Both the position numbers and the translations under genes were made by a program. Positions 53,401 through 61,346 of a stretch of 64,000 bases of DNA are shown here, one piece after another; the first letter of the stretch is position 1; the number at the start of each line of letters is the position of its first letter. This DNA comes from Polyangium sp. 15x6 (GTDB lineage Bacteria; Myxococcota_A; Polyangia; Polyangiales; Polyangiaceae). Location: the NCBI RefSeq assembly GCF_029960785.1, contig NZ_JASBQE010000010.1:124001-188000 (forward strand), given 5' to 3'. The notes below the pieces were generated by a model. It had not been told where the DNA came from and did no database searches. It was given only the letters and a program-made list of their open reading frames with translations.

Positions 53401-53985
53401 AAGACGCTCGGCACCTACGAGCTCCCGGTCCGCGCCGTCGCGTTTTCGCCGGATGGAAAGACGCTCGCGTCGGGCAGCGCCGACCATACGATCGGGCTCT
53501 GGGACCTCGCGACGGGCCAGGGTCGGGTGATCGACGCGAGCGGCAATGGCGTCACGCAGATCGTGTTTTTCCCGGACGGCGCCACGTTCGCCTCGCTCGG
53601 CTCGGAACCGTCGGTGCGTCTCTGGGAGACGGCGACGGGCAAGCCCCGCGACATCCTGCGCGGGCACGGCAAAACCGTGGCGAGCATTTCCGTCTCCTCC
53701 GATGGAAAACGGATCGCCTCGGCGAGCCTCGACGGCAGCGTCCGCATCTGGGACCTCGAGAGCCACGAGGATCGGCCGCTCGCCGGGCATGCGGGCGGCG
53801 TCTCGTTCGTCGCGTTCTCGCCGGACGGCCACGCGCTCGTCTCGACGGGCCAGGACCGGACGGTGCGGCTCTGGGGCGACGACCTTCCCGCGGACGAGGC
53901 GGGCCTGCGGGCCTGGCTCGACACGGCAACGAAGGACGTCGTGCACCTGGACGATCGCCCGGCGTCGCCCGAACCCACGCGCTGA
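50494..53985 (+). CDS. Ser/Thr kinase with WD40 propeller
   Basis: An 1163-residue protein. Kinase (~55-335): Lys83 in VAIKELLS, H174-R175-D176 in HRDLKPANVL, D194-W195-G196 (DWG in place of DFG, seen in a subgroup of bacterial kinases). TM at ~364-384 (LVGLVGVVALSVVGILSL), then a coiled coil (AQANEVEAQRQKAEAQAQRLEAQQ). About 14 WD40 repeats follow from ~475 (repeats ending in VRVWDL, VRIWDV, VRLWDV, VRIWDL), enough for two seven-bladed propellers. The propellers should be extracytoplasmic. The start is a GTG. Confidence 0.9.
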   Translation: MPESSPLDRNSIEELEISDAEIASLRNAPPPPPPPAVRPALTPASLPVVQRTAYAVSGVFAEGGIGRIMKARDTRLDRTVAIKELLSTDAAEAERFVYEAIITARLQHPSIVPVHEAGRWPTGEPFYAMKLITGKPLGDVMNDAQTLEQRLALLPHLLAVADAMAYAHSQRIVHRDLKPANVLVGRFGETVVIDWGLAKDLNDESSEPLSGKPRPPASEEKSVSRSAHLTSVGAIMGTPAYMPPEQAMAKPVDERADVYAIGALLYRALSGVAPYDVPGGDVLDVALKVLEAPPVPLAERQKGIPEDLLAIVEKAMARDASKRYPTAKELADDLRRFQMGQFVAAHTYSRGEIVRRFIKRRRTPLLVGLVGVVALSVVGILSLTRIIQERNRAQANEVEAQRQKAEAQAQRLEAQQKQTEATKRADELTISQARGLMDRDPSQAIAWLKTLSPNSPRFPAARTLAADALSRGIGRVFRAHAGGINAVTFAPDGRTVATASDDRTVRVWDLETGTHKVLAGHGDEVWAAAFSPDGRLLATGGKDKSVRIWDVATGTSRVLAGHEKWITSIRFSANGQWLTSQGFGDGVFLWNVAAGTGKRVAVNSGTELSRGAVFSGDGRTLVLVEKGKLVVWDLATDKSRDFSGQTSTCSSIAVSFDGMFVVTGGVDGSIKLWNSSKGALRTFPGHTKEVTALAFLPNGTAFVSGAKDRAVRYADLSNGATRLLGQYGGEVKTLAVSSDGSRVAVVGQDRNVVMWYVGNGQRRTLGGFQDWLGLHGVAFSPDGKRLAAAGFDQTMRVWELGTQVDRVVGEHDGASTVAAFLPDGKRVVSAAEDGTVRLFDLASGAPQIVDRHGAKVSDLRVFPDGTAVASASEDGAVRIASLAGEPPKVFRGHKGRVARLAISPDGKHLASGGADKKVRLWDVATGQAEVLFEHEKPVETLAFSPDGAVLATGSADKTVRTYRFATKEAKTLGTYELPVRAVAFSPDGKTLASGSADHTIGLWDLATGQGRVIDASGNGVTQIVFFPDGATFASLGSEPSVRLWETATGKPRDILRGHGKTVASISVSSDGKRIASASLDGSVRIWDLESHEDRPLAGHAGGVSFVAFSPDGHALVSTGQDRTVRLWGDDLPADEAGLRAWLDTATKDVVHLDDRPASPEPTR

Positions 53986-54039
53986 CATCCTCCCCTACCG
54001 CCGCGCCCCGGGAGCCCTAGCCTCAAAGCGGGGGTTTTC

Positions 54040-55416
54040 GTGGCGCATCGCGGTCCGTCTCGACGTCGCGTCTGGGTCCTCGTGCTCGCTTTCTGGGCCA
54101 TGCTGCTTTGCGCGTTCGCGCGCGGGCAAGCGGCGCGGCCCATCGTGTTTGTCGCGCCCATTCGCGGGGAGATCGACAATGGCCTCGCGCCTTACGTGCA
54201 GCGCGCCGTGCGCACGGCCGAGCAAGCCGGCGCGGCCGCGCTCGTCTTGCCCATCGATACCCTCGGCGGACGCGTGGACGCGGCGCTCGTCATTCGTGAC
54301 GCTCTGCTCGACGCGAAGATCCCCACGATTGCCTTCGTCGATCCGCGGGCGATCTCGGCAGGCGCGCTCATCGCGCTCGCGGCCGAGGACATCGTGATGG
54401 CCCCGGGCGCGACGATCGGCGCGGCCGCGCCCGTCATCGCCGGGCCCGAGGGGCGCGCGGAGCCCGCCGGGGAGAAGGCGACCTCGTTCGTACGCAAAGA
54501 ATTCCGCGCCACGGCCGAAGCGCGCGGCCGCCCGCCCGCGCTCTTCGAGGCCATGGTCGACGCGGACGTGGACATCCCGGGCGTCGTGGCGAAAGGCAAG
54601 CTGCTCACGCTGACCACCGAGGAGGCGCTCGCGCTCGGCGCCGTGGGTCATCGCGCCGAAACCCTGGACGACATCCTGGCGAACCGTGGTTTGTCCGGCG
54701 CGGAGATTCGCACGCTCGCTCCGAACTGGGCGGAAAAGCTCGTGCGGTTCGCGACCTCGCCCATCGTCAGCTCGCTCCTGCTCGGGCTCGGCTTGATGGG
54801 GCTCTTCGTGGAGATCCGCACGCCCGGGTTTGGCGCGCCAGGCATCGTCGGGCTCGTTTGCCTCGCGCTGTTCTTCTGGTCGCACGCGATCCTCGCGCTC
54901 GTGGGCTGGGAGGAGCTCGTGCTCGTGGGCGGCGGGGTCGCGCTCCTGCTCCTCGAAATCTTCGTGATTCCAGGGTTTGGCCTGGCAGGCGTCCTCGGCG
55001 TCGCGGCCATTCTCGCGGGGCTCGGGATGAGCTTCATCGGGCCGGGCGTGACCGCGGCGGGCGCGGTCCAGGCCGCGGCCGAGGTCGCCATTGCGCTCGT
55101 GGTCACGCTCGTCGGGGCGGCCCTCGTTTTGCGGTTTCTCCCCCGATTGCCGTTCGCTCGCAGCCTCATCCTCGAAAACGGGCGTCCCGAGCGCGCGCTC
55201 CCGTTTTCAGCCTCGCCGCTCGACGCGATCCTGCCCGGCGACCTCGGCAAGGCGGCCTCGCCGCTCCGGCCCTCGGGCATCGCGGAGATCACGGGCGCGC
55301 GGGTCGATGCGCTGTCCGAGGGGGAATACATCCCGGCCGGCACGCCGCTCGAGGTTTTGCGCGTGGAGCGCAGCTACGTGGTCGTGCGGCCGGCTGCGGA
55401 AAAGGAAAAAGGGTGA
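54040..55416 (+). CDS. NfeD-family membrane serine protease-like protein
   Basis: A 458-residue NfeD. Signal peptide (VWVLVLAFWAMLLCAFA), then a ClpP-fold protease domain (IDTLGGRVDAALVIRDALL, DPRAISAGALIALAAEDIVMAPGATIGAAAPV), where Ser and Lys act in the archaeal relatives. Several TM segments follow (SSLLLGLGLMGLFVE, and on), then a C-terminal OB-fold domain. NfeD genes pair with flotillin genes; the next gene is one, starting directly after this stop. GTG start. Confidence 0.9.
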   Translation: MAHRGPSRRRVWVLVLAFWAMLLCAFARGQAARPIVFVAPIRGEIDNGLAPYVQRAVRTAEQAGAAALVLPIDTLGGRVDAALVIRDALLDAKIPTIAFVDPRAISAGALIALAAEDIVMAPGATIGAAAPVIAGPEGRAEPAGEKATSFVRKEFRATAEARGRPPALFEAMVDADVDIPGVVAKGKLLTLTTEEALALGAVGHRAETLDDILANRGLSGAEIRTLAPNWAEKLVRFATSPIVSSLLLGLGLMGLFVEIRTPGFGAPGIVGLVCLALFFWSHAILALVGWEELVLVGGGVALLLLEIFVIPGFGLAGVLGVAAILAGLGMSFIGPGVTAAGAVQAAAEVAIALVVTLVGAALVLRFLPRLPFARSLILENGRPERALPFSASPLDAILPGDLGKAASPLRPSGIAEITGARVDALSEGEYIPAGTPLEVLRVERSYVVVRPAAEKEKG

Positions 55417-56406
55417 ATGGCCATGTTCGGCGTGGAGCTCGGGATCATCGGGATCGTCGGCCTCGTGCTCGTGGGGCTGTTCGTGGTGCTCTATCTGATC
55501 CCCGTGCCGCTCTGGATCGCGGCGTGGGCCTCGGGGGCGTACGTGGGGCTGTCGTCGCTCGTGGGCATGCGGTTTCGCCGGGTGCCGCCGGGTGTCGTCG
55601 TGAACGGGCGCATCAGCGCGGTAAAAGCCGGGCTCGACGTGTCGACGAACGACCTCGAAGCGCATTACCTCGCCGGCGGCAACGTGACACGCGTGGTCAA
55701 TGCGCTGATCTCAGCCGACAAGGCGAACATCCATCTCCCGCTCAAGCGCGCCGCCGCGATCGATCTCGCCGGACGCGACGTGCTCGACGCGGTCAAAATG
55801 TCCGTGTTGCCCAAGGTGATCGAGACGCCGCGGGTCGCCGCGGTCGCGAAGGATGGCATCCAGCTCATCGCGATCGCGCGCGTCACGGTGCGGGCGAACC
55901 TCGATCGGCTCGTCGGCGGCGCCGGGGAGGAGACGATCATCGCGCGCGTCGGCGAGGGCATGGTGAGCACGATCGGCTCGGCCGCGAACCACAAGGAGGT
56001 CCTCGAAAATCCCGATCACATCTCGAAGAACATCCTCGCGCGGGGGCTCGACGCGGGGACGGCGTTCGAGATCCTGTCGATCGACATCGCGGACGTGGAC
56101 GTCGGCGCGAACATCGGGGCGAAGCTCCAGATCGACCAGGCGAACGCGGACAAACAGATCGCGCAGGCGAAGGCGGAGGAGCGCCGCGCGATGGCCGTGG
56201 CGCTGGAGCAAGAGATGCGCGCGCGGGTCGTCGAGGCGGAGGCGGACGTGCCGCGCGCGATGGCCGAGGCGTTCCGGTCAGGTAACCTCGGCATTCTGGA
56301 TTATTATCGGATGCGGAACATCGAGGCGGACACGGCCATGCGGCATTCGGTCGCGAACGACGTCTCGACCGACGTGAGGCCGGCGATCGGGCAAGGACGA
56401 AGGTGA
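55417..56406 (+). CDS. floA: Flotillin-like protein FloA
   Basis: A 329-residue SPFH protein of the FloA/YqfA group. N-terminal membrane segment ([29 protein letters not shown]), SPFH domain ([47 protein letters not shown]), a heptad-rich region ([44 protein letters not shown]) and the conserved end [19 protein letters not shown]. It organises membrane microdomains. It forms an operon with the NfeD gene. Confidence 0.93.
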   Translation: MAMFGVELGIIGIVGLVLVGLFVVLYLIPVPLWIAAWASGAYVGLSSLVGMRFRRVPPGVVVNGRISAVKAGLDVSTNDLEAHYLAGGNVTRVVNALISADKANIHLPLKRAAAIDLAGRDVLDAVKMSVLPKVIETPRVAAVAKDGIQLIAIARVTVRANLDRLVGGAGEETIIARVGEGMVSTIGSAANHKEVLENPDHISKNILARGLDAGTAFEILSIDIADVDVGANIGAKLQIDQANADKQIAQAKAEERRAMAVALEQEMRARVVEAEADVPRAMAEAFRSGNLGILDYYRMRNIEADTAMRHSVANDVSTDVRPAIGQGRR

Positions 56407-56410
56407 GGCC

Positions 56411-56815
56411 GTGGAGGGTTTCGTCTCCCTGCTCGTCGTGATCTTCTTTTTGATGATGCCGGTCGTCCCAACGCTTCTCGATCGGGCCGCCCGCAAAGCT
56501 CAACAGCGCGCCGCGCTGAAGCTCGCGGAGCGTCGGCGCGCGCTCGTCGGAATGGCGCCGATGGGGACGGTCCCCCCGCCGCCGCGCCCGCTGCCCGATC
56601 GTCGTTTCCCGGTGGAATATCGCTCGCTGGAGGAAATCCCCGCGCGCCCGATCTCGCTCGAAGAGGCGCTCCCCGTGCTCCCGAGCCCGCTCGAAACCTC
56701 ACCCGCCGCGCCGCGCCCCCGACGCGCGTCCCGGGTTCTTTTCGAAAAACCCGAGGACGTGCGTCGTGCGATCCTGCTCGGTACCCTGCTAGGTCCGCCG
56801 CGCGGCGCCGATTGA
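56411..56815 (+). CDS. Small membrane protein downstream of floA
   Basis: A 134-residue protein with one N-terminal TM segment (FVSLLVVIFFLMMPVVPTLL), a basic helix and a Pro-rich tail ending RAILLGTLLGPPRGAD. It begins 4 bases after floA with a GTG, so it is part of the nfeD-floA operon. No known family. Confidence 0.62.
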   Translation: MEGFVSLLVVIFFLMMPVVPTLLDRAARKAQQRAALKLAERRRALVGMAPMGTVPPPPRPLPDRRFPVEYRSLEEIPARPISLEEALPVLPSPLETSPAAPRPRRASRVLFEKPEDVRRAILLGTLLGPPRGAD

Positions 56816-56817
56816 GA

Positions 56818-57693
56818 TCACTCCGCCGGGGGCGGCTCGGGCGCCTTCTTGATGCCGAAGATGACCTCGATCGAGGTCGAGTACGTCACCTCGCCCATCG
56901 AGAGCGGCGGGCCGCCGCCGCCCCATTTCGCTTCGGCCGTGGCCATCATCGGCATCGGGCCGATCGGGCCGCGCCCGATGACCTCGCTCACGCTGATCAC
57001 CGGCCCGAGCTCGAGCCCCGAGAGCTTCGCCAGCACCTCGGCCCGCGCCTTCGCGTCCGCGACCGCCTTCTCCCGCGCCGTCGCTTCGAGCGCCTTCGTG
57101 TCGTCGATCCCGAAGTTCACGTTCCACACGTTGTTCGCGCCGGCGTCGACCGCCGCCTGCACGACGCGGCTCGCCTTCGACACGTCGCGGATCGTGACCT
57201 CCACGGTGTTGCTCACCCGGTATTTCAAGGACGGCGGCGGCGGCACCGCGGGGGCCGCCGCGCCCGCCGTCGTGGCCGCCGCGGCCTTTCCGCCCTTCGC
57301 GGGCGCGGGGGGCGCCTCGGGCATGGGCATGGCCATGGGCACGGGCACCGGACTCTCGAAGGGCCGCTCGATCGAGATCGAGAAATTCGCCGTCTGGATG
57401 TCCTTCTCCTCGAGGCCGAGCTTCTTCAGCGCGTCGAGGATGGCCTTCATCCGCGCGTTCGTCTGGTTCATCGCCTCTTCGACCGTCGACGCCGAGGCCT
57501 CGACGCCGAGGCTCGTCCGGGCGATGTCGGGTTTGCCCTGGGCCTCGCCGTGGCCGACGACCGTGATGTGACGGACCGCCTCCTGCGAGGCGCGCGCCCC
57601 CCAGCCGCCCCCATGATGCGGACCACCGCAGCCGATGAGCCCAAACGAGGCGGGGACGAGCAAAACGAACGCGAGCACGGAACCGAAGCGCAT
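56818..57693 (-). CDS. SIMPL (DUF541) lipoprotein
   Basis: A 291-residue lipoprotein (FLIGCGG-like end of signal, GLIGCGGPHHGGG). The SIMPL/DUF541 domain is split in two halves by a Pro/Ala linker (~125-155): ITVVGHGEAQGKPDIARTSLGVEASASTVEEAM and TVEVTIRDVSKASRVVQAAVDAGAN. Relatives include YggE, linked to oxidative stress. Function here unknown. It is convergent with the floA operon. Confidence 0.85.
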   Translation of the reverse strand: MRFGSVLAFVLLVPASFGLIGCGGPHHGGGWGARASQEAVRHITVVGHGEAQGKPDIARTSLGVEASASTVEEAMNQTNARMKAILDALKKLGLEEKDIQTANFSISIERPFESPVPVPMAMPMPEAPPAPAKGGKAAAATTAGAAAPAVPPPPSLKYRVSNTVEVTIRDVSKASRVVQAAVDAGANNVWNVNFGIDDTKALEATAREKAVADAKARAEVLAKLSGLELGPVISVSEVIGRGPIGPMPMMATAEAKWGGGGPPLSMGEVTYSTSIEVIFGIKKAPEPPPAE

Positions 57694-57932
57694 ACGAAAG
57701 ATCCTCCTGACGAAGAAGATAACGCCGAACCTCCGCCCAACTTACAGGCGGCCGCCCCGACTCTGGCAGATGGTCCGGCGGGTGTCGAGTTCTCCCATTG
57801 TTCCCGAGACCGCTCGATCCGAGTGGAAGGGATCATGCAACAGGATTGAATCGTACCCCCCGCGCGCAATGTTCGTACCCGACACGCACGGGGGCGCCGA
57901 TCGACGAAACACGAGCGTCGCCAAACTGCACC

Positions 57933-60900
57933 ATGTTAGGGCGATCCAAGCAACACGAGCGAAGGCAGCACCCGCGCGCGTGCGCCGACGGGCGGAACGG
58001 CGCATCCTGCCCGCCCACCGCCTCCCGGACGAGCGAGCCCGATTTCCGCGCGCTCTTCGAGTCCGCGCCCGAGAGTTACCTCGTGGTCGACCCGAGCTTC
58101 ACCCTCGTCGCCGCGAGCGACGCTTTCCTGCGCACGAGGCTGGTCTCGCGCGAGGCGATCCTCGGCCGCAACCTGTTCGAAGTCTTTCCCGATAACCCGG
58201 ACGATCCGAACGCCACGGGGTCACGCAACCTCCGCGCCTCGCTCGAGCGCGTCTTCGCAACGGGGGTCGCCGACACGATGGCCGTGCAGAAGTACGACAT
58301 TCGCCGGCCCGCGTCGGAGGGCGGGGGCTTCACCGAGCGGTACTACAGCCCGACGAATACCCCGGTCCTCGACGAGAACGGGACGGTCACGCACGTCATT
58401 CACCGCGGCGAGGACGTGACGGAGTTCGTGCTCCTGAAGAAGCTCGGCGGCGAGCAGAGCCGGCTCGTCGAGGAGGAGCGGACGCGCGCGGAGCGGATGG
58501 AGTCGGAGCTCTACCATCGCGCGCAGGAGATCCAGGGAGCCAACGAGCAGCTACGCGTCGCGAACGAAAAGTTGAGCCGCCTCGACGAGCTCAAGACCCG
58601 CTTCTTCTCCAACGTGAGCCACGAGTTCCGCACGCCGCTCACGCTCATGCTGGGCCCGGTCGAGGAGCTGCTCCGCGGCGCGCACGGCCCGCTCGGCGAC
58701 GAGCAACGGCGCGAAATCGAGGTCGTGCGGCGCAATGCGAGGCGCCTGCTCAAGCTCGTCAATACGCTGCTCGATTTCTCTCGGATCGAGTCTGCGCGCC
58801 TGCAGGTGGCCTACGAGCCGACGGATCTCGCGACGTTCACCGCGGAGCTCGTCAATACGTTCCGCTCGGTCGTCGAGCGGGCAGGCCTCGGTCTCGTCGT
58901 CGATTGCCCCAAGCTCCCGGAGCCGGTCTACGTCGACCGCGAGATGTGGGAGAAGATCGTCCTGAACCTCGTTTCGAACGCCTTCAAGTTCACGTTCGAG
59001 GGGGCGATCGAGGTCTCGCTGCGCTGGGACGGCGATCGCGTGGCGCTCTCGATCCACGACACCGGCACGGGCATTCCCGAGGAGGAGCTGCCGCGGCTCT
59101 TCGAGCGTTTTCATCGCGTGCAGCGCGCCCGCGGGCGCACGTTCGAGGGCTCCGGCATCGGCCTCGCGCTCGTCCGCGAGCTCGTGGGGTTTCACAAAGG
59201 AACGGTCTCCGTCACGAGCACCGTCGGTCAGGGCAGCACGTTCACGGTCAGCATTCCCGCCGGCGCAGCGCACCTACCCCCCGAGCGCATCGGCGCCGAG
59301 CGCGAGCTCGGGCTCTCGGCGACGAACGCAGCGGCTTTCGTGGAGGAGGCGGAGCATTGGACCGAGGCGCCCGCGCGGGTCGCGAGCGAGGGCGCGCCCT
59401 CCCCGCACCCCGCGCACGCGGACGTCCGCGCCCGCGTGCTGCTCGCCGAGGACAACGCCGACATGCAGCACTACATCCGCCGCCTGCTCGAGCCGTACCA
59501 CGACGTCGAGGCGGTCTCGGACGGGATCGAGGCGCTCGCCCACGCCCGCGCCCACGTGCCCGATCTGATCCTCACCGACGTGATGATGCCGGGCCTCGAC
59601 GGCTTCGCCCTCGTCCGTGAGCTACGCGCCGACCCGCGGACGCAGACCGTACCCATCGTGATGCTCTCGGCCCGCGCCAGCGAGTCGGCGCGCGTGGAGG
59701 GCGTCGCGTTCGGCGCGGACGATTACCTGGTCAAACCCTTCTCGCCGCGGGAGCTCCTGGCGCGGGTCGAGGCGCGGATCGAGCTCTCGCGGCTGCGCCG
59801 GCAGGTGGCGAAGGAGACCGAGCGCCTGCGCGAGAGCGAGAAGCGCTTCCGCACGCTGGCCGACAACGCTCCGGTCATCATCTGGGTGACGGACGCGACC
59901 GGCTCGTGTGATTACGTCAATGCGACCTGGCAGCGGCTCACGGGCCAATCGGAGGAAGAGGCGCTGGGCAGCGGCTGGCTCGAACCGTTTCACCCCGAAG
60001 ATCGCCCGCGGGTCGGGAAGATCTTCGAGACGGCCGTGGCCGCCCACGAGCCCTTCACCTTCGAGTATCGCCTGCGGATGCCGGACGGCTCGTACCGGTG
60101 GTTCCTCGATTATGGCGTCCCGCGGCTCGGCGAGGACGGCACGTTCCTCGGCCACATCGGCTCGTGCACCGACATCACCGAGCGCAAGCAGGCCGAGGAG
60201 ATGCAGACCGAGGCGGACCGCCGCAAAGACGAGTTTCTGGCCATGCTCGCGCACGAGCTCCGCAATCCCCTCGCGCCGATGCGCATCGCGCTGCACATCA
60301 TCCGGGCGCGGCACGCGAATGCGGGGACGGATCGGCATCTCCAGATCCTGGAGCGCCAGACCGACAACCTCGCGCGCCTCGTCGACGACCTGCTCGACGT
60401 CTCGCGCCTGACCCGCGGCAAGATCGAGCTCCGCAAGGAGCGGCTCGACGTCGCGACCGTGGTCTCGCGCGCCGTCGACGCGACGCGCGGGCTCATCGAG
60501 GGGCGGCACCACACGCTCACGCTCGAGCTTCCGGGCGAACCCGTGCCCGTCTTCGCGGACGCCGTTCGCCTGGAGCAAATCCTCGTCAATTTGCTCACGA
60601 ATGCGGCGAAATACACCGATCCGGGAGGGCACATCACCCTTTGCGTGGCGCGGGTCGGGGGGCGGGTGGAGCTCCGCGTGCACGACGATGGCGTGGGGAT
60701 CGCGCCGCAGATGCTCGACCGGGTGTGGCACATCTTCGAGCAAGCGGAGCGCACGCTCGATCGGGCCCAGGGCGGGCTCGGGATCGGGCTCTCCATCGTG
60801 CGCCACCTGGTCGAGATGCACGGCGGCACGGTGGAGGCGCGGAGCCCGGGCCTCGGGCACGGCAGCACGTTCTTCGTGTGGCTGCCCCTCGCGCCGGAGG

Positions 60901-61343
60901 AGCCGGCGCTCGCCGAGGCCAAGCCTTCGCCGCCGGAGAGGATTGGCTCGCCAAACCATGCACATGCAGGCCGGAGGCTCCGTGTCCTCGTGGTGGACGA
61001 CAACGTCGACGCCGCGTACATGATCGGCGAGCTCGTACGAGAGCAGGGCCACGAGGTGCGGATCGTCCACGATGGGCTCAGCGCGCTCACGGCCGCGGGC
61101 GAGCAGCGCCCCGAGGTCGTGTTCCTCGACATCGGATTGCCCGGCATGGATGGCTACGAGGTCGCCCGGCGCCTGCGCGCCTCGGGGCACAGGCCGGCCA
61201 GGCTCGTCGCATTGACGGGGTATGGGCAGGAGTCGGATCGCCGTCTGACCGCGGCGGCCGGCTTCACGCAGCACCTCGTGAAACCGGCCCAGCCCGACGT
61301 GGTCCTCGGACTGCTCGACGCGGTCTCGGCCGCCGCCGCTTGA
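57933..61343 (+). CDS. Hybrid histidine kinase with duplicated kinase and receiver modules
   Basis: A 1136-residue cytoplasmic kinase. PAS (~40-165), coiled coil, HisKA/HATPase 1 with His230 in SHEFRTPLTLM, receiver 1 with Asp549 in LTDVMMPGLDG, second PAS/PAC (~635-755), HisKA/HATPase 2 with His774 in AHELRNPLAPM, receiver 2 with Asp1066 in FLDIGLPGMDG. All catalytic residues are present. Two complete kinase-receiver units in one chain suggest an intramolecular phosphorelay. ATG 57933 is taken as start; the open frame upstream is short and not kinase-like. Confidence 0.88.
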   Translation: MLGRSKQHERRQHPRACADGRNGASCPPTASRTSEPDFRALFESAPESYLVVDPSFTLVAASDAFLRTRLVSREAILGRNLFEVFPDNPDDPNATGSRNLRASLERVFATGVADTMAVQKYDIRRPASEGGGFTERYYSPTNTPVLDENGTVTHVIHRGEDVTEFVLLKKLGGEQSRLVEEERTRAERMESELYHRAQEIQGANEQLRVANEKLSRLDELKTRFFSNVSHEFRTPLTLMLGPVEELLRGAHGPLGDEQRREIEVVRRNARRLLKLVNTLLDFSRIESARLQVAYEPTDLATFTAELVNTFRSVVERAGLGLVVDCPKLPEPVYVDREMWEKIVLNLVSNAFKFTFEGAIEVSLRWDGDRVALSIHDTGTGIPEEELPRLFERFHRVQRARGRTFEGSGIGLALVRELVGFHKGTVSVTSTVGQGSTFTVSIPAGAAHLPPERIGAERELGLSATNAAAFVEEAEHWTEAPARVASEGAPSPHPAHADVRARVLLAEDNADMQHYIRRLLEPYHDVEAVSDGIEALAHARAHVPDLILTDVMMPGLDGFALVRELRADPRTQTVPIVMLSARASESARVEGVAFGADDYLVKPFSPRELLARVEARIELSRLRRQVAKETERLRESEKRFRTLADNAPVIIWVTDATGSCDYVNATWQRLTGQSEEEALGSGWLEPFHPEDRPRVGKIFETAVAAHEPFTFEYRLRMPDGSYRWFLDYGVPRLGEDGTFLGHIGSCTDITERKQAEEMQTEADRRKDEFLAMLAHELRNPLAPMRIALHIIRARHANAGTDRHLQILERQTDNLARLVDDLLDVSRLTRGKIELRKERLDVATVVSRAVDATRGLIEGRHHTLTLELPGEPVPVFADAVRLEQILVNLLTNAAKYTDPGGHITLCVARVGGRVELRVHDDGVGIAPQMLDRVWHIFEQAERTLDRAQGGLGIGLSIVRHLVEMHGGTVEARSPGLGHGSTFFVWLPLAPEEPALAEAKPSPPERIGSPNHAHAGRRLRVLVVDDNVDAAYMIGELVREQGHEVRIVHDGLSALTAAGEQRPEVVFLDIGLPGMDGYEVARRLRASGHRPARLVALTGYGQESDRRLTAAAGFTQHLVKPAQPDVVLGLLDAVSAAAA

Positions 61344-61346
61344 AGC

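Noticed and set aside
51900-53900. Periodic DNA repeats of ~125 bases
   Set aside because: They correspond to the WD40 repeats of the kinase protein and are not a separate DNA element.
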